This document shows positions 1-7,788 of a stretch of 41,251 nucleotides of DNA, one piece after another (the first letter of the stretch is position 1; every line of letters begins with the position of its first letter). Location: assembly GCA_913044215.1 (NCBI GenBank), contig CAJWOT010000008.1:1-41251 (forward strand). Reading direction: 5' to 3'. The notes under the pieces were generated by a model. That model was not told the DNA's origin. It saw nothing but the letters and a program-made list of their open reading frames with translations, and made no database searches. Position numbers and translations under genes: made by a program. Source of the DNA: an uncultured Rhodospirillaceae bacterium. Its GTDB lineage: Bacteria; Pseudomonadota; Alphaproteobacteria; UBA8366; GCA-2717185.

Positions 1-929
1 GCCGCGATATAGGTGTCCGTTTCCAGATCGTCGTCCACCGCGCCGGTCAGATCGGCAATACGGGCGATACCGCGGCGATCGCACCATTCTTCCAGATCTT
101 CCAGGATCGAGATCATCGCCGTCGGGTTGCGGAAGGAGGCGTAGCCGACCTGCACCGCGCTGGCGCCCGCCAGCATGTATTCGATCACATCCTCCGCCTT
201 GACGACGCCGCCGCAGCCGATGATCGGGATCGAGACCGCCTTGGCAACGTGATAGACCATCCGCATGATGATCGGCTTGACCGCCGGGCCCGACATGCCG
301 CCGGTCTTGAAGCCGAGCGACGGGCGGAAGCTTTCCGTGTCGATGCGCATCGCCAGGATCGTGTTGGCCACGGTCAGCGCATCGGCGCCGGCCTCTTCCG
401 CGGCGCGGGCGATGCCGACCACGTCGCCCGCATTCGGCGACAGCTTGACGATCACCGGCAGATCCGTCGCGGCTCGGATGGCGCGCACGGTCTCGCCCGT
501 ATGATCCGCATGCAGGGCGAAATTGCCCCCACCGGGATCGCGGGTCGGGCAGGAGATGTTGATCTCCAGCGCGTCCACATCCGGCACGGTGACATCGCGG
601 GCCATCTCGGCGAAATCCTCCACCGTGGTCGAGGTGATGCTGACGACGGTCGGCGGGCTGTACTGGGTGTATTGCGGCAGCAGCTCGTTCAGGAAGTAGT
701 CGAGCCCTTTGCCGGGCAGGCCGATGCAGTTGATCATGCCGCATTCGACTTCGGCGACGCGGGGCGGCGGGTTGCCGTCGCGCAGGTCGCGGCTGACCGT
801 CTTGGTCAGGGTCGCGCCCAGCCGGTTGATGTCGATGACCTGTGCCATCTCGTGCGAAAAGGTGCCCGACGCCGGCATCACCGGGTTGGGCATCTCGAAG
901 CTGCCGAGTTTGACCGAAAGATCTACCAT
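1..929 (-). CDS. Dihydroorotate dehydrogenase-like flavoprotein (class 1B catalytic subunit type), 3' end cut by window
   Basis: An FMN TIM-barrel enzyme of the PyrD class 1 family, which oxidises dihydroorotate or a related cyclic amide in the cytoplasm. I translated it from ATG at 929; 309 codons are visible and the family is about 305-315 residues, so only the last few residues are missing. The loop TKTVS (42-46) matches the flavin-contacting lysine loop, NISCP (124-128) carries the class 1B catalytic Cys127, and KLSPN and IIGCGG match FMN/phosphate-binding segments. Its start overlaps the stop of the electron-transfer subunit by 7 nt (ATGGTAG), so the two should be translationally coupled and form the heterotetramer typical of class 1B. 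Two substrate-side asparagines differ: CPT replaces CPN, and GLPGKG replaces the usual GLQNPG. The substrate may therefore not be dihydroorotate; a dihydropyrimidine or other lactam is possible. The family call is firm; the substrate is open. Confidence 0.9.
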   Translation of the reverse strand, partial: MVDLSVKLGSFEMPNPVMPASGTFSHEMAQVIDINRLGATLTKTVSRDLRDGNPPPRVAEVECGMINCIGLPGKGLDYFLNELLPQYTQYSPPTVVSITSTTVEDFAEMARDVTVPDVDALEINISCPTRDPGGGNFALHADHTGETVRAIRAATDLPVIVKLSPNAGDVVGIARAAEEAGADALTVANTILAMRIDTESFRPSLGFKTGGMSGPAVKPIIMRMVYHVAKAVSIPIIGCGGVVKAEDVIEYMLAGASAVQVGYASFRNPTAMISILEDLEEWCDRRGIARIADLTGAVDDDLETDTYIA

Positions 930-1801
930 CCCATCGCCTCCTTGATGTCGAAGACAGGTCCGTCGATGCAGACCCGCTTGAGGGTTTTGACGCCGTCGAT
1001 TTCGAACGTGCGCACGCAGACGTAACAGGGGCCGAGGCCGCAGGCCATGATCTGCTCCATCGCCACCTGGCCCGGAATATCGTGCTTCTCGCCCAGCCGC
1101 TTCATCAGCATGAACAGCCGGTTCGAGCCGCAGGTGTAGAACGCGTCGGCGCGGCCCTGCGCGATGCGGTCCTCGATGATGGCTTCGACATTGGCGATGT
1201 CGCTGCTGCCGTCCGTGTCGGTGACGGTGACGATTTCCGCGCCCGCCTTCTCGAACAGATCGCCGGACATGGCGAGTTCGGGGCTGCGCGCGCTCAGGAT
1301 CACCGTCGCGCCGACACTATTATCCGCGATCATCTGCGAGATCGGCGCCAGGGTCGCGAGACCGACGCCGCGGCCCAGCACGACCACATGTTTCCAGTCC
1401 GGCTGGATCGTGAAGCCGACGCCGAGCGGGCCGACCATGTTGAACTGGTCGCCGGGTTCCAGCATCGCCGTGCCCTTGGTGCCGCGGCCGACGGTTTTGT
1501 ATAGGAATTCCAGCCGCTGGTTCTCCTTGTCGACCAAATAGACGCTTTGTGGCCGGCGCAGCCACAGATCGCCCTCGTCCGGCGACGGGCAAAGCCAATG
1601 GAAGAACTGCCCGGGCTTGGCGGTCAGGGATTTCGGCGAGGCGGTGACGATCAGATGCTTGTATTCGTCGTTGATCCAATCGTTCGACAGCACGGTCGTG
1701 ACGGCTTCCTCGACCGGGGCCTTCGGCGAATGGTCGACGAAATCGGCATCGCCGACGACGCGCGGCTTGGTCGAAAAAACGGTGGTTTGCGGTTCGGTCA
1801 T
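923..1801 (-). CDS. PyrK-like electron-transfer subunit (FAD, 2Fe-2S)
   Basis: A ferredoxin-reductase-fold protein that passes electrons from the partner flavoprotein to NAD. From the ATG at 1801 it is 292 residues. An N-terminal beta-barrel has the FAD motif RRPQSVY, the middle is an NAD-binding domain, and the C-terminus carries the PyrK-type cluster cysteines C254, C259, C262 and C278 (CGLGPCYVC, then KRVC followed by DGPVF). The reading frame extends upstream to a TTG at 1849, but the ATG at 1801 fits the start of the conserved region better; neither has a strong ribosome binding site. The last codons overlap the start of the catalytic subunit by 7 nt. It is about 30-40 residues longer than typical PyrK because of an N-terminal extension before the barrel. 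The pairing supports a class 1B-type complex; Alphaproteobacteria normally use the quinone-linked class 2 enzyme for pyrimidine synthesis, so this pair may have a catabolic role (inference). Confidence 0.87.
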   Translation of the reverse strand: MTEPQTTVFSTKPRVVGDADFVDHSPKAPVEEAVTTVLSNDWINDEYKHLIVTASPKSLTAKPGQFFHWLCPSPDEGDLWLRRPQSVYLVDKENQRLEFLYKTVGRGTKGTAMLEPGDQFNMVGPLGVGFTIQPDWKHVVVLGRGVGLATLAPISQMIADNSVGATVILSARSPELAMSGDLFEKAGAEIVTVTDTDGSSDIANVEAIIEDRIAQGRADAFYTCGSNRLFMLMKRLGEKHDIPGQVAMEQIMACGLGPCYVCVRTFEIDGVKTLKRVCIDGPVFDIKEAMGW

Positions 1802-1867
1802 GCGGGGGTCCAGATGCTGGAATCGTTCAGAAAGTGATAATAGTCCCAAAAATGTTACAAATCCAGA

Positions 1868-2752
1868 TCAATCCGTGTGTTTGGCGATTAAACCGCGCAT
1901 AAAGTCCGCCGCCGCGGTCCCTTTCAGCGCCCGGCGCCACATGTCGGCGACGGTCTTCTCGTGCAGGGCCAGCGCTTCGGGTGCCGAGGTGATCATGGCG
2001 ACGCCGACACGGACATTGGGCTGCGCGCCGAGCCTGAAGGGGCTGACGGTCAGCATCTTGCGGTCTGGCTGCCGGAAGATCTGAAAGCCGGTATGGGGCA
2101 GCGTGTCCGGCACGATGCCAATCTGCACGCCGATCGGCTGGTCCGCCATCATGTCGGAGAGATTGCGTGCCTCGGCCATCGCCAGGTTGCGGCGTTCGGC
2201 ACGTTCGGCCTCGCTCAGTTCGAGAGTGCCGACCAGCCCGTTGCGCAGGAATCCATCCATCTCGATCGCCGACAGTAGGTTGACGACGCCCGGGCTGCGG
2301 TTGCGGAAGGTCGCCTTGCGGGCGGCCAGCACCGCCATGATGTCGGCGGCCTGCTGCAGGGCGGCGTCCCGGTCCGGCAAATCCGCCGGGATGTTCTCGC
2401 GCAGGATCGCCGCCAAGATATCGTCGAAGGCATCGGAGGCGAGCAGGTAGGAGATCGGGCCGGCGAGGACGACGATATGTTCTGCCGTCTCCTCGATCTG
2501 GCGGATGCGCTCGAAATAGCTCACCGCCGAGGCGACATATTCGACCCCAACGCCGAGCAGGGTCGGGATCGACACCTCCAGCAGATCGGCGAGCTTCTCC
2601 AAGGTGTCGATCTTGGCCAGCTCGCCCTTTTCGAACCGGTAGAGAGCGGTGCGCGAAATACCGATCCGTTTGGCGACCTCGTCGGCGCTGAGGCCGGAGC
2701 CGAGCCGGAAGGCGCGCAGCCGGTTGCCGATATCGTCGAAGCGGATCGCCAT
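1868..2752 (-). CDS. XRE-family transcriptional regulator with C-terminal sensing domain
   Basis: A 294-residue DNA-binding regulator. Residues about 8-62 form a Cro/CI-type helix-turn-helix: LSADEVAKRIGISRTALYRF contains the turn and recognition helix, followed by DTLEKLADLLEVSIPTLLGV. The remaining 230 residues are alpha/beta and probably bind an effector; they resemble the C-terminal domain of XRE regulators found next to catabolic genes, but I cannot name the ligand. It begins 9 nt after the stop of the molybdenum-hydroxylase large subunit and ends 66 nt before the electron-transfer gene, all on the same strand, so it sits inside that transcription unit and probably regulates it. No transmembrane segment is visible. 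The ATG at 2752 starts exactly at the conserved N-terminus of the HTH domain. Confidence 0.88.
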   Translation of the reverse strand: MAIRFDDIGNRLRAFRLGSGLSADEVAKRIGISRTALYRFEKGELAKIDTLEKLADLLEVSIPTLLGVGVEYVASAVSYFERIRQIEETAEHIVVLAGPISYLLASDAFDDILAAILRENIPADLPDRDAALQQAADIMAVLAARKATFRNRSPGVVNLLSAIEMDGFLRNGLVGTLELSEAERAERRNLAMAEARNLSDMMADQPIGVQIGIVPDTLPHTGFQIFRQPDRKMLTVSPFRLGAQPNVRVGVAMITSAPEALALHEKTVADMWRRALKGTAAADFMRGLIAKHTD

Positions 2753-2761
2753 CAGGCGCCG

Positions 2762-5104
2762 TCAGCCGCCATCAATCGCGGCGAGAATCTCGGCCGGGCC
2801 GAGCGGCGATTTGGTGAGCCGCACCTCGAATGGGGACAGCGCGTCCTCGATGGCAGCGATGATCGCGGCCGGGCCCGGGAAGACGCCGCATTCTCCCACG
2901 CCTTTGACGCCGATCGGGTTCAAATGGGTCGGCGATTCGTGGTGGATCACCTCGATGGCCGGCACTTCCGGCGCGGTGATCAGCAGATAGTCGGCCAGAT
3001 TGGTGGTCTGCGGCTGCCCGTACTCGTCGAAGCCCATCCATTCGTACAGCGCGTTGCCGATGCCGTGCGCGGCGGCGCCGATGATTTGACCGTCGACAAT
3101 CTGCGGATGGATGACGGCGCCGCAATCGTGCCCCAGCACGAAATTGCGGATCGCGACATGGCCGGTCTCGGGATCGACTTCCACCTCCACCGCGGCGGAC
3201 CCGTTGGCGTAGGTCAGATCGTCGATGACCACATGTTCGGTCGCTTCCAGCCCGGGCGCGACACCGCCCGGCAAATTGTAGCCGGGCACGCCCGCGACCG
3301 ACCGGGCGACTTCGCCCAGCCCGACCTTCATATCGGCGACGCCGGCGACGCGGATTTCGCGCCCGACGATCTCCAGATCCGCCTCCGACGCCTCCAAAAG
3401 GTGGGCGGCGATGGTCAGGGCCTTCTGGCGGACCGCAATCGCGGCGACATGGGCCGAGGAGCCAGCGGTGACCGCCTGGCGGCTGTTGAAGCCGCCGATG
3501 CCGAGCGCCGCGGCGGCGCTGTCACCCGCGGAAACCTTGACGTTCGACAGGTCGCCGCCGAGCTGCGTGGCAACGATCTGCGCCATCATCGTCTCGGTCG
3601 ATTGGCCCATCGCGGTGGCGCCGGTCGCGACCTGGATCGTGCCGGAGGGGGCGATGCGCACGGTGGCCGATTCGAAGGGGCCGCGCCCCGTGCCTTTGAC
3701 GAAATTCGCCATACCGATGCCGAGATAGCGGCCTTCCGCGCGGGCTGCCTGCTGCCGGGCCGGAAACTCATCCCAGCCGGCGCGGGCCAGCACGTCGGCC
3801 TGGCATTTCGGGTAGTCGCCGCTGTCCAGTATGACCGGGCCGCCGCCGCGGTTCTGCAGCGGCTTGGTCTTCGGCATGTCGGCGCCGGACACCAGGTTGC
3901 GGCGGCGAATTTCCGCCCGGTCGAGGCCGAGCGCCTGCGCCGCCCGGTCGAGCAGCCGCTCCATCACGAACACGCCCTGCGGCTGACCGGCGCCGCGCAC
4001 CGGGGTCACCGGCACCTTGTTGGTGAGCGCCAGCTTGACCGACATCGCATAGGCGGGAATCTCGTAGGGCAGGGTGACGGTGATCGCCGATTCATAGGGC
4101 AGGTTCACGCCGCGTGCGGTGAAGGCGCCGTGATCGTGGATCAGGCTGCCGCGCAGGCCGAGGATTTTGCCCTCGCCGTCGGTTGCGATCTCCGCCTCCC
4201 AGAACTGATCGCGCTCCTGGGTCGTGCCGATGAAATGTTCGCGCCGGTCCTCGATCCATTTGACCGGGCGGCGCAGGATCAGCGCGGCGACGGCCAGGGT
4301 GATGTCCTCTGGGTAGAAGATCAGTTTCGGGCCGAAGCCGCCGCCTAGCTCGGGCGCGACGACGCGGACGCCGGTCTCGTGCCGGCCCAGCATGTCGCAG
4401 AGCAGCTGGCGGGCGGTGTGCGGGGTCTGGGTGGAGCTCCACAGGGTGAGCAAATCTTCCAGCGGGTCGTAGGTGGCGACATTGCCGCGGCACTCGATGG
4501 AATGACCGCCACCGCGATGCTGATGGAAGTTTTCGCGAAACACGTGCGGGGCAGTGGCAAAGGCAGCGTCGGTGTCGCCGAACGCCATGTCGAATTCGGC
4601 CAGCAGATTATGCTCCGCGCCGTCATGCACCGGGGCGGCATCTTCGGCAAGCGCTGCGCGGGCGTCGGCGACCGCGGGTAGCGGGTCGTAATCCACATCG
4701 ACCAGGGCGGCCGCGTCCTCGGCGATGTAGCGGTCATCGGCGACGACGAGGGCGATGGGCTCGCCGACATGGACCGTCTCCGCGCCGGCGAGCGCGATGC
4801 GGTTGCGGTCCTGGCGGTAGCTCGGGCTCGGCAGGCCGACGACCAGCCGGTCGGTCTCCAGGTGCGGCTGCAGATCGTCGAGGGTCAGGACAGCGTGGAC
4901 GCCGGGTATGGCGAGGGCGGTGCTCTTGTCGATCTCCCGGATATGGGCGTGGGCGTGGGCGCTGCGGACGAAGGCCGCTTCGAGCATACCGGGCAGGGCG
5001 ATATCGTCGACGAAGCGCGCCTCACCGCGCAGCAGCCTCTCATCCTCGAGCCGGGGCACGCTCGCCCCGAATACCGCGTCGTTCACCCTACCCTCGCGCA
5101 CCAT
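2762..5104 (-). CDS. Xanthine dehydrogenase-family molybdopterin-binding (large) subunit, orphan
   Basis: A 780-residue molybdenum hydroxylase large subunit (CoxL/XdhB superfamily) that hydroxylates a carbon using water. The N-terminal a/b hammerhead domain begins with RLEDERLLRGEARFVDDIAL. Molybdopterin contacts include GGGFGPK and PVRGAGQPQG. The C-terminal GVGECG carries the catalytic glutamate, E738. The active-site loop of true form I CO dehydrogenase (AYRCSFR) is absent, so it is not a CO dehydrogenase. No FAD or 2Fe-2S subunit is adjacent; a complete set lies 22 kb away at 27216-30906. The XRE regulator follows after 9 nt. ATG 5104 has a weak ribosome binding site; a GTG at 5086 is preceded by GAGGGTAGG and could be the true start, removing six residues. 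The substrate is unknown; N-heterocycles and aldehydes are the usual family substrates. Confidence 0.92.
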   Translation of the reverse strand: MVREGRVNDAVFGASVPRLEDERLLRGEARFVDDIALPGMLEAAFVRSAHAHAHIREIDKSTALAIPGVHAVLTLDDLQPHLETDRLVVGLPSPSYRQDRNRIALAGAETVHVGEPIALVVADDRYIAEDAAALVDVDYDPLPAVADARAALAEDAAPVHDGAEHNLLAEFDMAFGDTDAAFATAPHVFRENFHQHRGGGHSIECRGNVATYDPLEDLLTLWSSTQTPHTARQLLCDMLGRHETGVRVVAPELGGGFGPKLIFYPEDITLAVAALILRRPVKWIEDRREHFIGTTQERDQFWEAEIATDGEGKILGLRGSLIHDHGAFTARGVNLPYESAITVTLPYEIPAYAMSVKLALTNKVPVTPVRGAGQPQGVFVMERLLDRAAQALGLDRAEIRRRNLVSGADMPKTKPLQNRGGGPVILDSGDYPKCQADVLARAGWDEFPARQQAARAEGRYLGIGMANFVKGTGRGPFESATVRIAPSGTIQVATGATAMGQSTETMMAQIVATQLGGDLSNVKVSAGDSAAAALGIGGFNSRQAVTAGSSAHVAAIAVRQKALTIAAHLLEASEADLEIVGREIRVAGVADMKVGLGEVARSVAGVPGYNLPGGVAPGLEATEHVVIDDLTYANGSAAVEVEVDPETGHVAIRNFVLGHDCGAVIHPQIVDGQIIGAAAHGIGNALYEWMGFDEYGQPQTTNLADYLLITAPEVPAIEVIHHESPTHLNPIGVKGVGECGVFPGPAAIIAAIEDALSPFEVRLTKSPLGPAEILAAIDGG

Positions 5105-5221
5105 GCCGCCGCTTCACGGCCGTTCCGGCCATTAGAGGCGCCGGTCGTGCAATAATCAACACAAATCCCAAAAATGGGACAGATGCATCACGAATTTCGA
5201 ATCACCCGACACAACCCCGCC

Positions 5222-6202
5222 TTACATATCGAGGACCGACGGCGTGAACAGTTCCGCTGGGTCGAGCTTGCGGTCGGTCATGCCCTGCTCGAAGGCGTAG
5301 CGGGTCATCGCCTCGATTTCCTTCATGTTGTCGGCCATGCCGTAGCGCCAATAGTCGTCCCCCATCAGCGCCTGCGCCCGCGCGAACTCGTCCACCGGCC
5401 AGGGCAGCATCGTGTAGAGATGCCCGACCTCGCCCAGCCGCTGGTAGCAGATCGCGCGGGCTTCCAGATAGGCGCGGTACACATGCACCGGCAGCCAGGG
5501 ATGCTGCTCGAACAGGCTGCGCCGGATCGCGACCAGATGCATGATCGGGAACATGCCGGTCTTGGCGAAATAGGCTTCCTCGTCGGCGCGGTAGTTCGGG
5601 AACAGCCGGACAACCTTGTCATTGGTCTCCAGGCAGGACGGTGCGCGGGCCGACATCATCGCGTCGAGTTCGCCGCTGTCGAGCATGGCGTTGAGGGTCG
5701 CGTCGCCCGCGATCCGCTGAACTTCGATCGACGGCGGCAGCGCAATGGCGATGCGCGGCTTGCTGATCGGCTCTTCCTGTCCGCCGACCCGCCAGGACAT
5801 GTCGCTCGCCGCGACGCCGTACTCATCCTGCAGGATGCCGCGGATCCACAGGGCCGCCGTCATCGGATATTCCGGCACCCCCATGATCTTGCCCTTGAGA
5901 TCCTCCGGCCGATCGATGCCCTTGTCGGTGCGGATGTAGATCCCGGAATGGCGGAACATCCGCGAGACGAAGGCCGGCACGCCGACATAGGGATTCTCGC
6001 CACGAGCCGTGAGGGTCATGAAGTTCGACATCGACAGTTCGGTGATGTCGAACTCCTGATGGCTGAGCGCGCGAGTAAACGCTTCCTCCGGCGTCATCGG
6101 ATGGGCGATGACCTCGCAGCCATCGATCCGCACGCTGCCGTCGAAAATCGCCCGCGTGCGGTCGTAGGAGACCCCCGCCAGGCTGACCGTGACCTTCGAC
6201 AT
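5222..6202 (-). CDS. 4,5-dihydroxyphthalate decarboxylase-like / periplasmic-binding-fold protein
   Basis: A 326-residue protein with the type 2 periplasmic-binding fold. The N-terminus (KVTVSLAGVSYDRTRAIFDG), an HQEFDITELSMSNFM segment and GIDRPEDLKGKIMGVPEYPM resemble proteins annotated as 4,5-dihydroxyphthalate decarboxylase (Pht5 type) and as ABC-transporter substrate-binding proteins. There is no signal peptide or lipobox and no permease or ATPase gene in the window, so a cytoplasmic enzyme or sensor is more likely than a transporter component. The gene stops 3 nt upstream of nothing on its strand; the isomerase gene ends 3 nt before its start, and the LLM oxidoreductase precedes that, giving a three-gene operon. 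The Rieske oxygenase at 36180-37481 resembles phthalate dioxygenases, which makes an aromatic-acid role plausible but unproven. Confidence 0.75.
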   Translation of the reverse strand: MSKVTVSLAGVSYDRTRAIFDGSVRIDGCEVIAHPMTPEEAFTRALSHQEFDITELSMSNFMTLTARGENPYVGVPAFVSRMFRHSGIYIRTDKGIDRPEDLKGKIMGVPEYPMTAALWIRGILQDEYGVAASDMSWRVGGQEEPISKPRIAIALPPSIEVQRIAGDATLNAMLDSGELDAMMSARAPSCLETNDKVVRLFPNYRADEEAYFAKTGMFPIMHLVAIRRSLFEQHPWLPVHVYRAYLEARAICYQRLGEVGHLYTMLPWPVDEFARAQALMGDDYWRYGMADNMKEIEAMTRYAFEQGMTDRKLDPAELFTPSVLDM

Positions 6203-6204
6203 GC

Positions 6205-6816
6205 CTAGGCCGCTTTGCTGCGGTCGATCGCCGCCTTGATCAGTTCCAGCCGGTCGTTGCCGAAATACATGTCGGATCCATTGACGAAGAAGGTCGGCGA
6301 GCCGAAGCCGCCGCGTTCGATGATCTCATCCGTGGTCTCGAACAGTTTGCGTTTGATCGTATCGTCGCCGATCTGCGCGAAGAAATCGTCCGCATCCATG
6401 CCGGCCTTGCCGACGATCTCGCGCAGCACGTCTTCCTGTGAGATGTCCTTGTCGTCGCACCAATAGGCTTCGAACATGGCGCGGGAATAGGGCGAGATGG
6501 TGCCCTGCTCGATGGCCACGAAAGCGCCGCGCAGCGCTTTGACGCTGTTCACCGGAAAGACGCTGGGCTTGATCATGCTGATGCCCTGATAGGCGCTCCA
6601 GTCCGCCATATCCTTCTTATAGTAATTGTCCTTCGGCGGCACCGGATTCTCGCGGCGCTGATAGACGCTGGGATTGACCTTGTTGAACACCCCGCCGACG
6701 AGGAAGGGTTTCCAGACCAAATCCGCACCGTTGTCGGCGCAGAAACTTTCGATCCGATCGTAGGCGAGGAAGGTCCAGGGGCTGGAATAGTCGAAGAAGA
6801 ACTCGATGGTGGCCAT
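6205..6816 (-). CDS. 2-hydroxychromene-2-carboxylate isomerase-like DsbA-family protein
   Basis: A 203-residue thioredoxin-fold protein of the GST-kappa/HCCA isomerase group. In naphthalene catabolism this family isomerises 2-hydroxychromene-2-carboxylate with glutathione. Visible features are EFFFDYSSPWTFLA at the N-terminus, with serines 11-12 where the family has its glutathione-activating serine; WKPFLVGGVFN in the second strand-loop; and the cis-proline motif GSPTFFVNG near the C-terminus followed by FGNDRLELI. The frame is open much further upstream, but ATG 6816 is preceded by CAGGGA and begins exactly at the conserved strand, so I use it. It lies in an operon between the LLM oxidoreductase and the decarboxylase-like gene. 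It could act on a different glutathione-dependent isomerisation substrate; the family call is strong. Confidence 0.88.
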   Translation of the reverse strand: MATIEFFFDYSSPWTFLAYDRIESFCADNGADLVWKPFLVGGVFNKVNPSVYQRRENPVPPKDNYYKKDMADWSAYQGISMIKPSVFPVNSVKALRGAFVAIEQGTISPYSRAMFEAYWCDDKDISQEDVLREIVGKAGMDADDFFAQIGDDTIKRKLFETTDEIIERGGFGSPTFFVNGSDMYFGNDRLELIKAAIDRSKAA

Positions 6817-6850
6817 GTCTCTGTTTCCCTGTGAATGTGAGTTGGCGGGA

Positions 6851-7678
6851 TTATAACCGTTGAGCCCACGCGTCCAACTGGGGCAGGACTGCGTCGGATT
6901 GCTCGGACTCCATGCTGAGCACGATGCGTTCGACACCCGCATCCTCGTAAGCGGCCCATTGGTGCGGGTCGTGCGAGACGCCGAAGACAGAAATCGGCAC
7001 GCTGCGCCCGGCTTCCTTTTCCATTTCGCGGAATTCCGGCAGACGGTCGAGAAGATCGTAGTTCGGCCGGTGCGCGTGCGGCAGCCAGCCATCGCCATAG
7101 TCGAGCGCACGCTGCGCCGCCCACGGAATGGCGCCGCCCACGATCACCGGCGGGTGCGGGTTCTGAACCGGTTTCGGCCAGGTCATCATCGGGTCGAAAT
7201 CGACGAATTCGCCATGAAATTCGGGTTTGGTCTCGGTCCAGATGGCGCGCATCGCGGCGACCTGCTCGCGCATCTTCTTGTTGCGTGTTTTGAAGTCGGT
7301 GCCGTGATTCTGCATTTCGTCCGCGTTCCATCCGGACCCGATGCCGAACAGGAACCGCCCGTTCGAAATCTGGTCGATCGAGGCCACCGACTTGGCCGTC
7401 TGGATCGTATCGCGCTGCGGCACCAGACAGATGCCGCTGGCGATCTTCAGCTTGATCGTCACCGCGGCGGCAGCGCCCATGACCACGAACGGGTCCATCA
7501 CGTCGTAATATTTCTTCGGTAGCTCGCCGCCTTTTGGGAAGTCGGATTCGCGCGACAGCGGAATGTGGCTGTGCTCCGGAAACCAGTAGGATTCGAAGCC
7601 CCGTTCCTCCAACGCGACCGCGAGCTCTGCCGGGTGCATGGAATAATCGGTGGCGAACATGGCGATGCCGACATGCAT
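6851..7678 (-). CDS. LLM-class (luciferase-like, F420/FMN-dependent) oxidoreductase
   Basis: A 275-residue TIM-barrel flavin enzyme of the bacterial luciferase family (TIGR03619-type). Supporting motifs are the N-terminal MHVGIAMFATDYSMHPAELA, GFESYWFPEHSHIP, the segment ISNGRFLFGIGSGW and PPVIVGGAIPWAAQRAL. These enzymes use reduced FMN or F420 to oxidise diverse organics. It is the first gene of a three-gene minus-strand operon and is divergent from the amidohydrolase at 7789. A good ribosome binding site (AGGGGGAGA) lies 10 nt upstream of ATG 7678. A second, only distantly similar LLM gene is present at 35104-36003. No flavin reductase is adjacent to this copy. The cofactor cannot be decided from the sequence. 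Confidence 0.9.
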   Translation of the reverse strand: MHVGIAMFATDYSMHPAELAVALEERGFESYWFPEHSHIPLSRESDFPKGGELPKKYYDVMDPFVVMGAAAAVTIKLKIASGICLVPQRDTIQTAKSVASIDQISNGRFLFGIGSGWNADEMQNHGTDFKTRNKKMREQVAAMRAIWTETKPEFHGEFVDFDPMMTWPKPVQNPHPPVIVGGAIPWAAQRALDYGDGWLPHAHRPNYDLLDRLPEFREMEKEAGRSVPISVFGVSHDPHQWAAYEDAGVERIVLSMESEQSDAVLPQLDAWAQRL

Positions 7679-7701
7679 GATGTGTATCTCCCCCTAAATA
7701 A

Positions 7702-7731
7702 TCGGCGACACTCAAGCGTGTTGTCCGCCGA
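7702..7731. promoter_or_regulatory. Dyad in divergent promoter region
   Basis: The 110-nt gap between the divergent LLM and amidohydrolase genes contains TCGGCG at 7702-7707 and its exact complement CGCCGA at 7726-7731, with partly matching inner sequence (ACAC against GTGTTGT). The position midway between two starts suits an operator for a shared regulator, but the arms are short and I cannot name a factor. Clear -35/-10 boxes are not obvious. Confidence 0.3.
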
Positions 7732-7788
7732 TGCGTCAATCGATAACGTGCCGGCGCACCGAATAAAGTCTGCGAAGGAGACCGCGCC

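Noticed and set aside
2477-4348. A 623-codon open frame on the plus strand
   Set aside because: It lies antisense to the regulator and the molybdenum-hydroxylase large subunit, has Arg/Asp/His-rich low-complexity composition and no domain; it is a high-GC shadow frame.
2762-5104. Aerobic carbon monoxide dehydrogenase
   Set aside because: The AYRCSFR active-site loop of the true enzyme is absent here and in the large subunit at 28555-30906.
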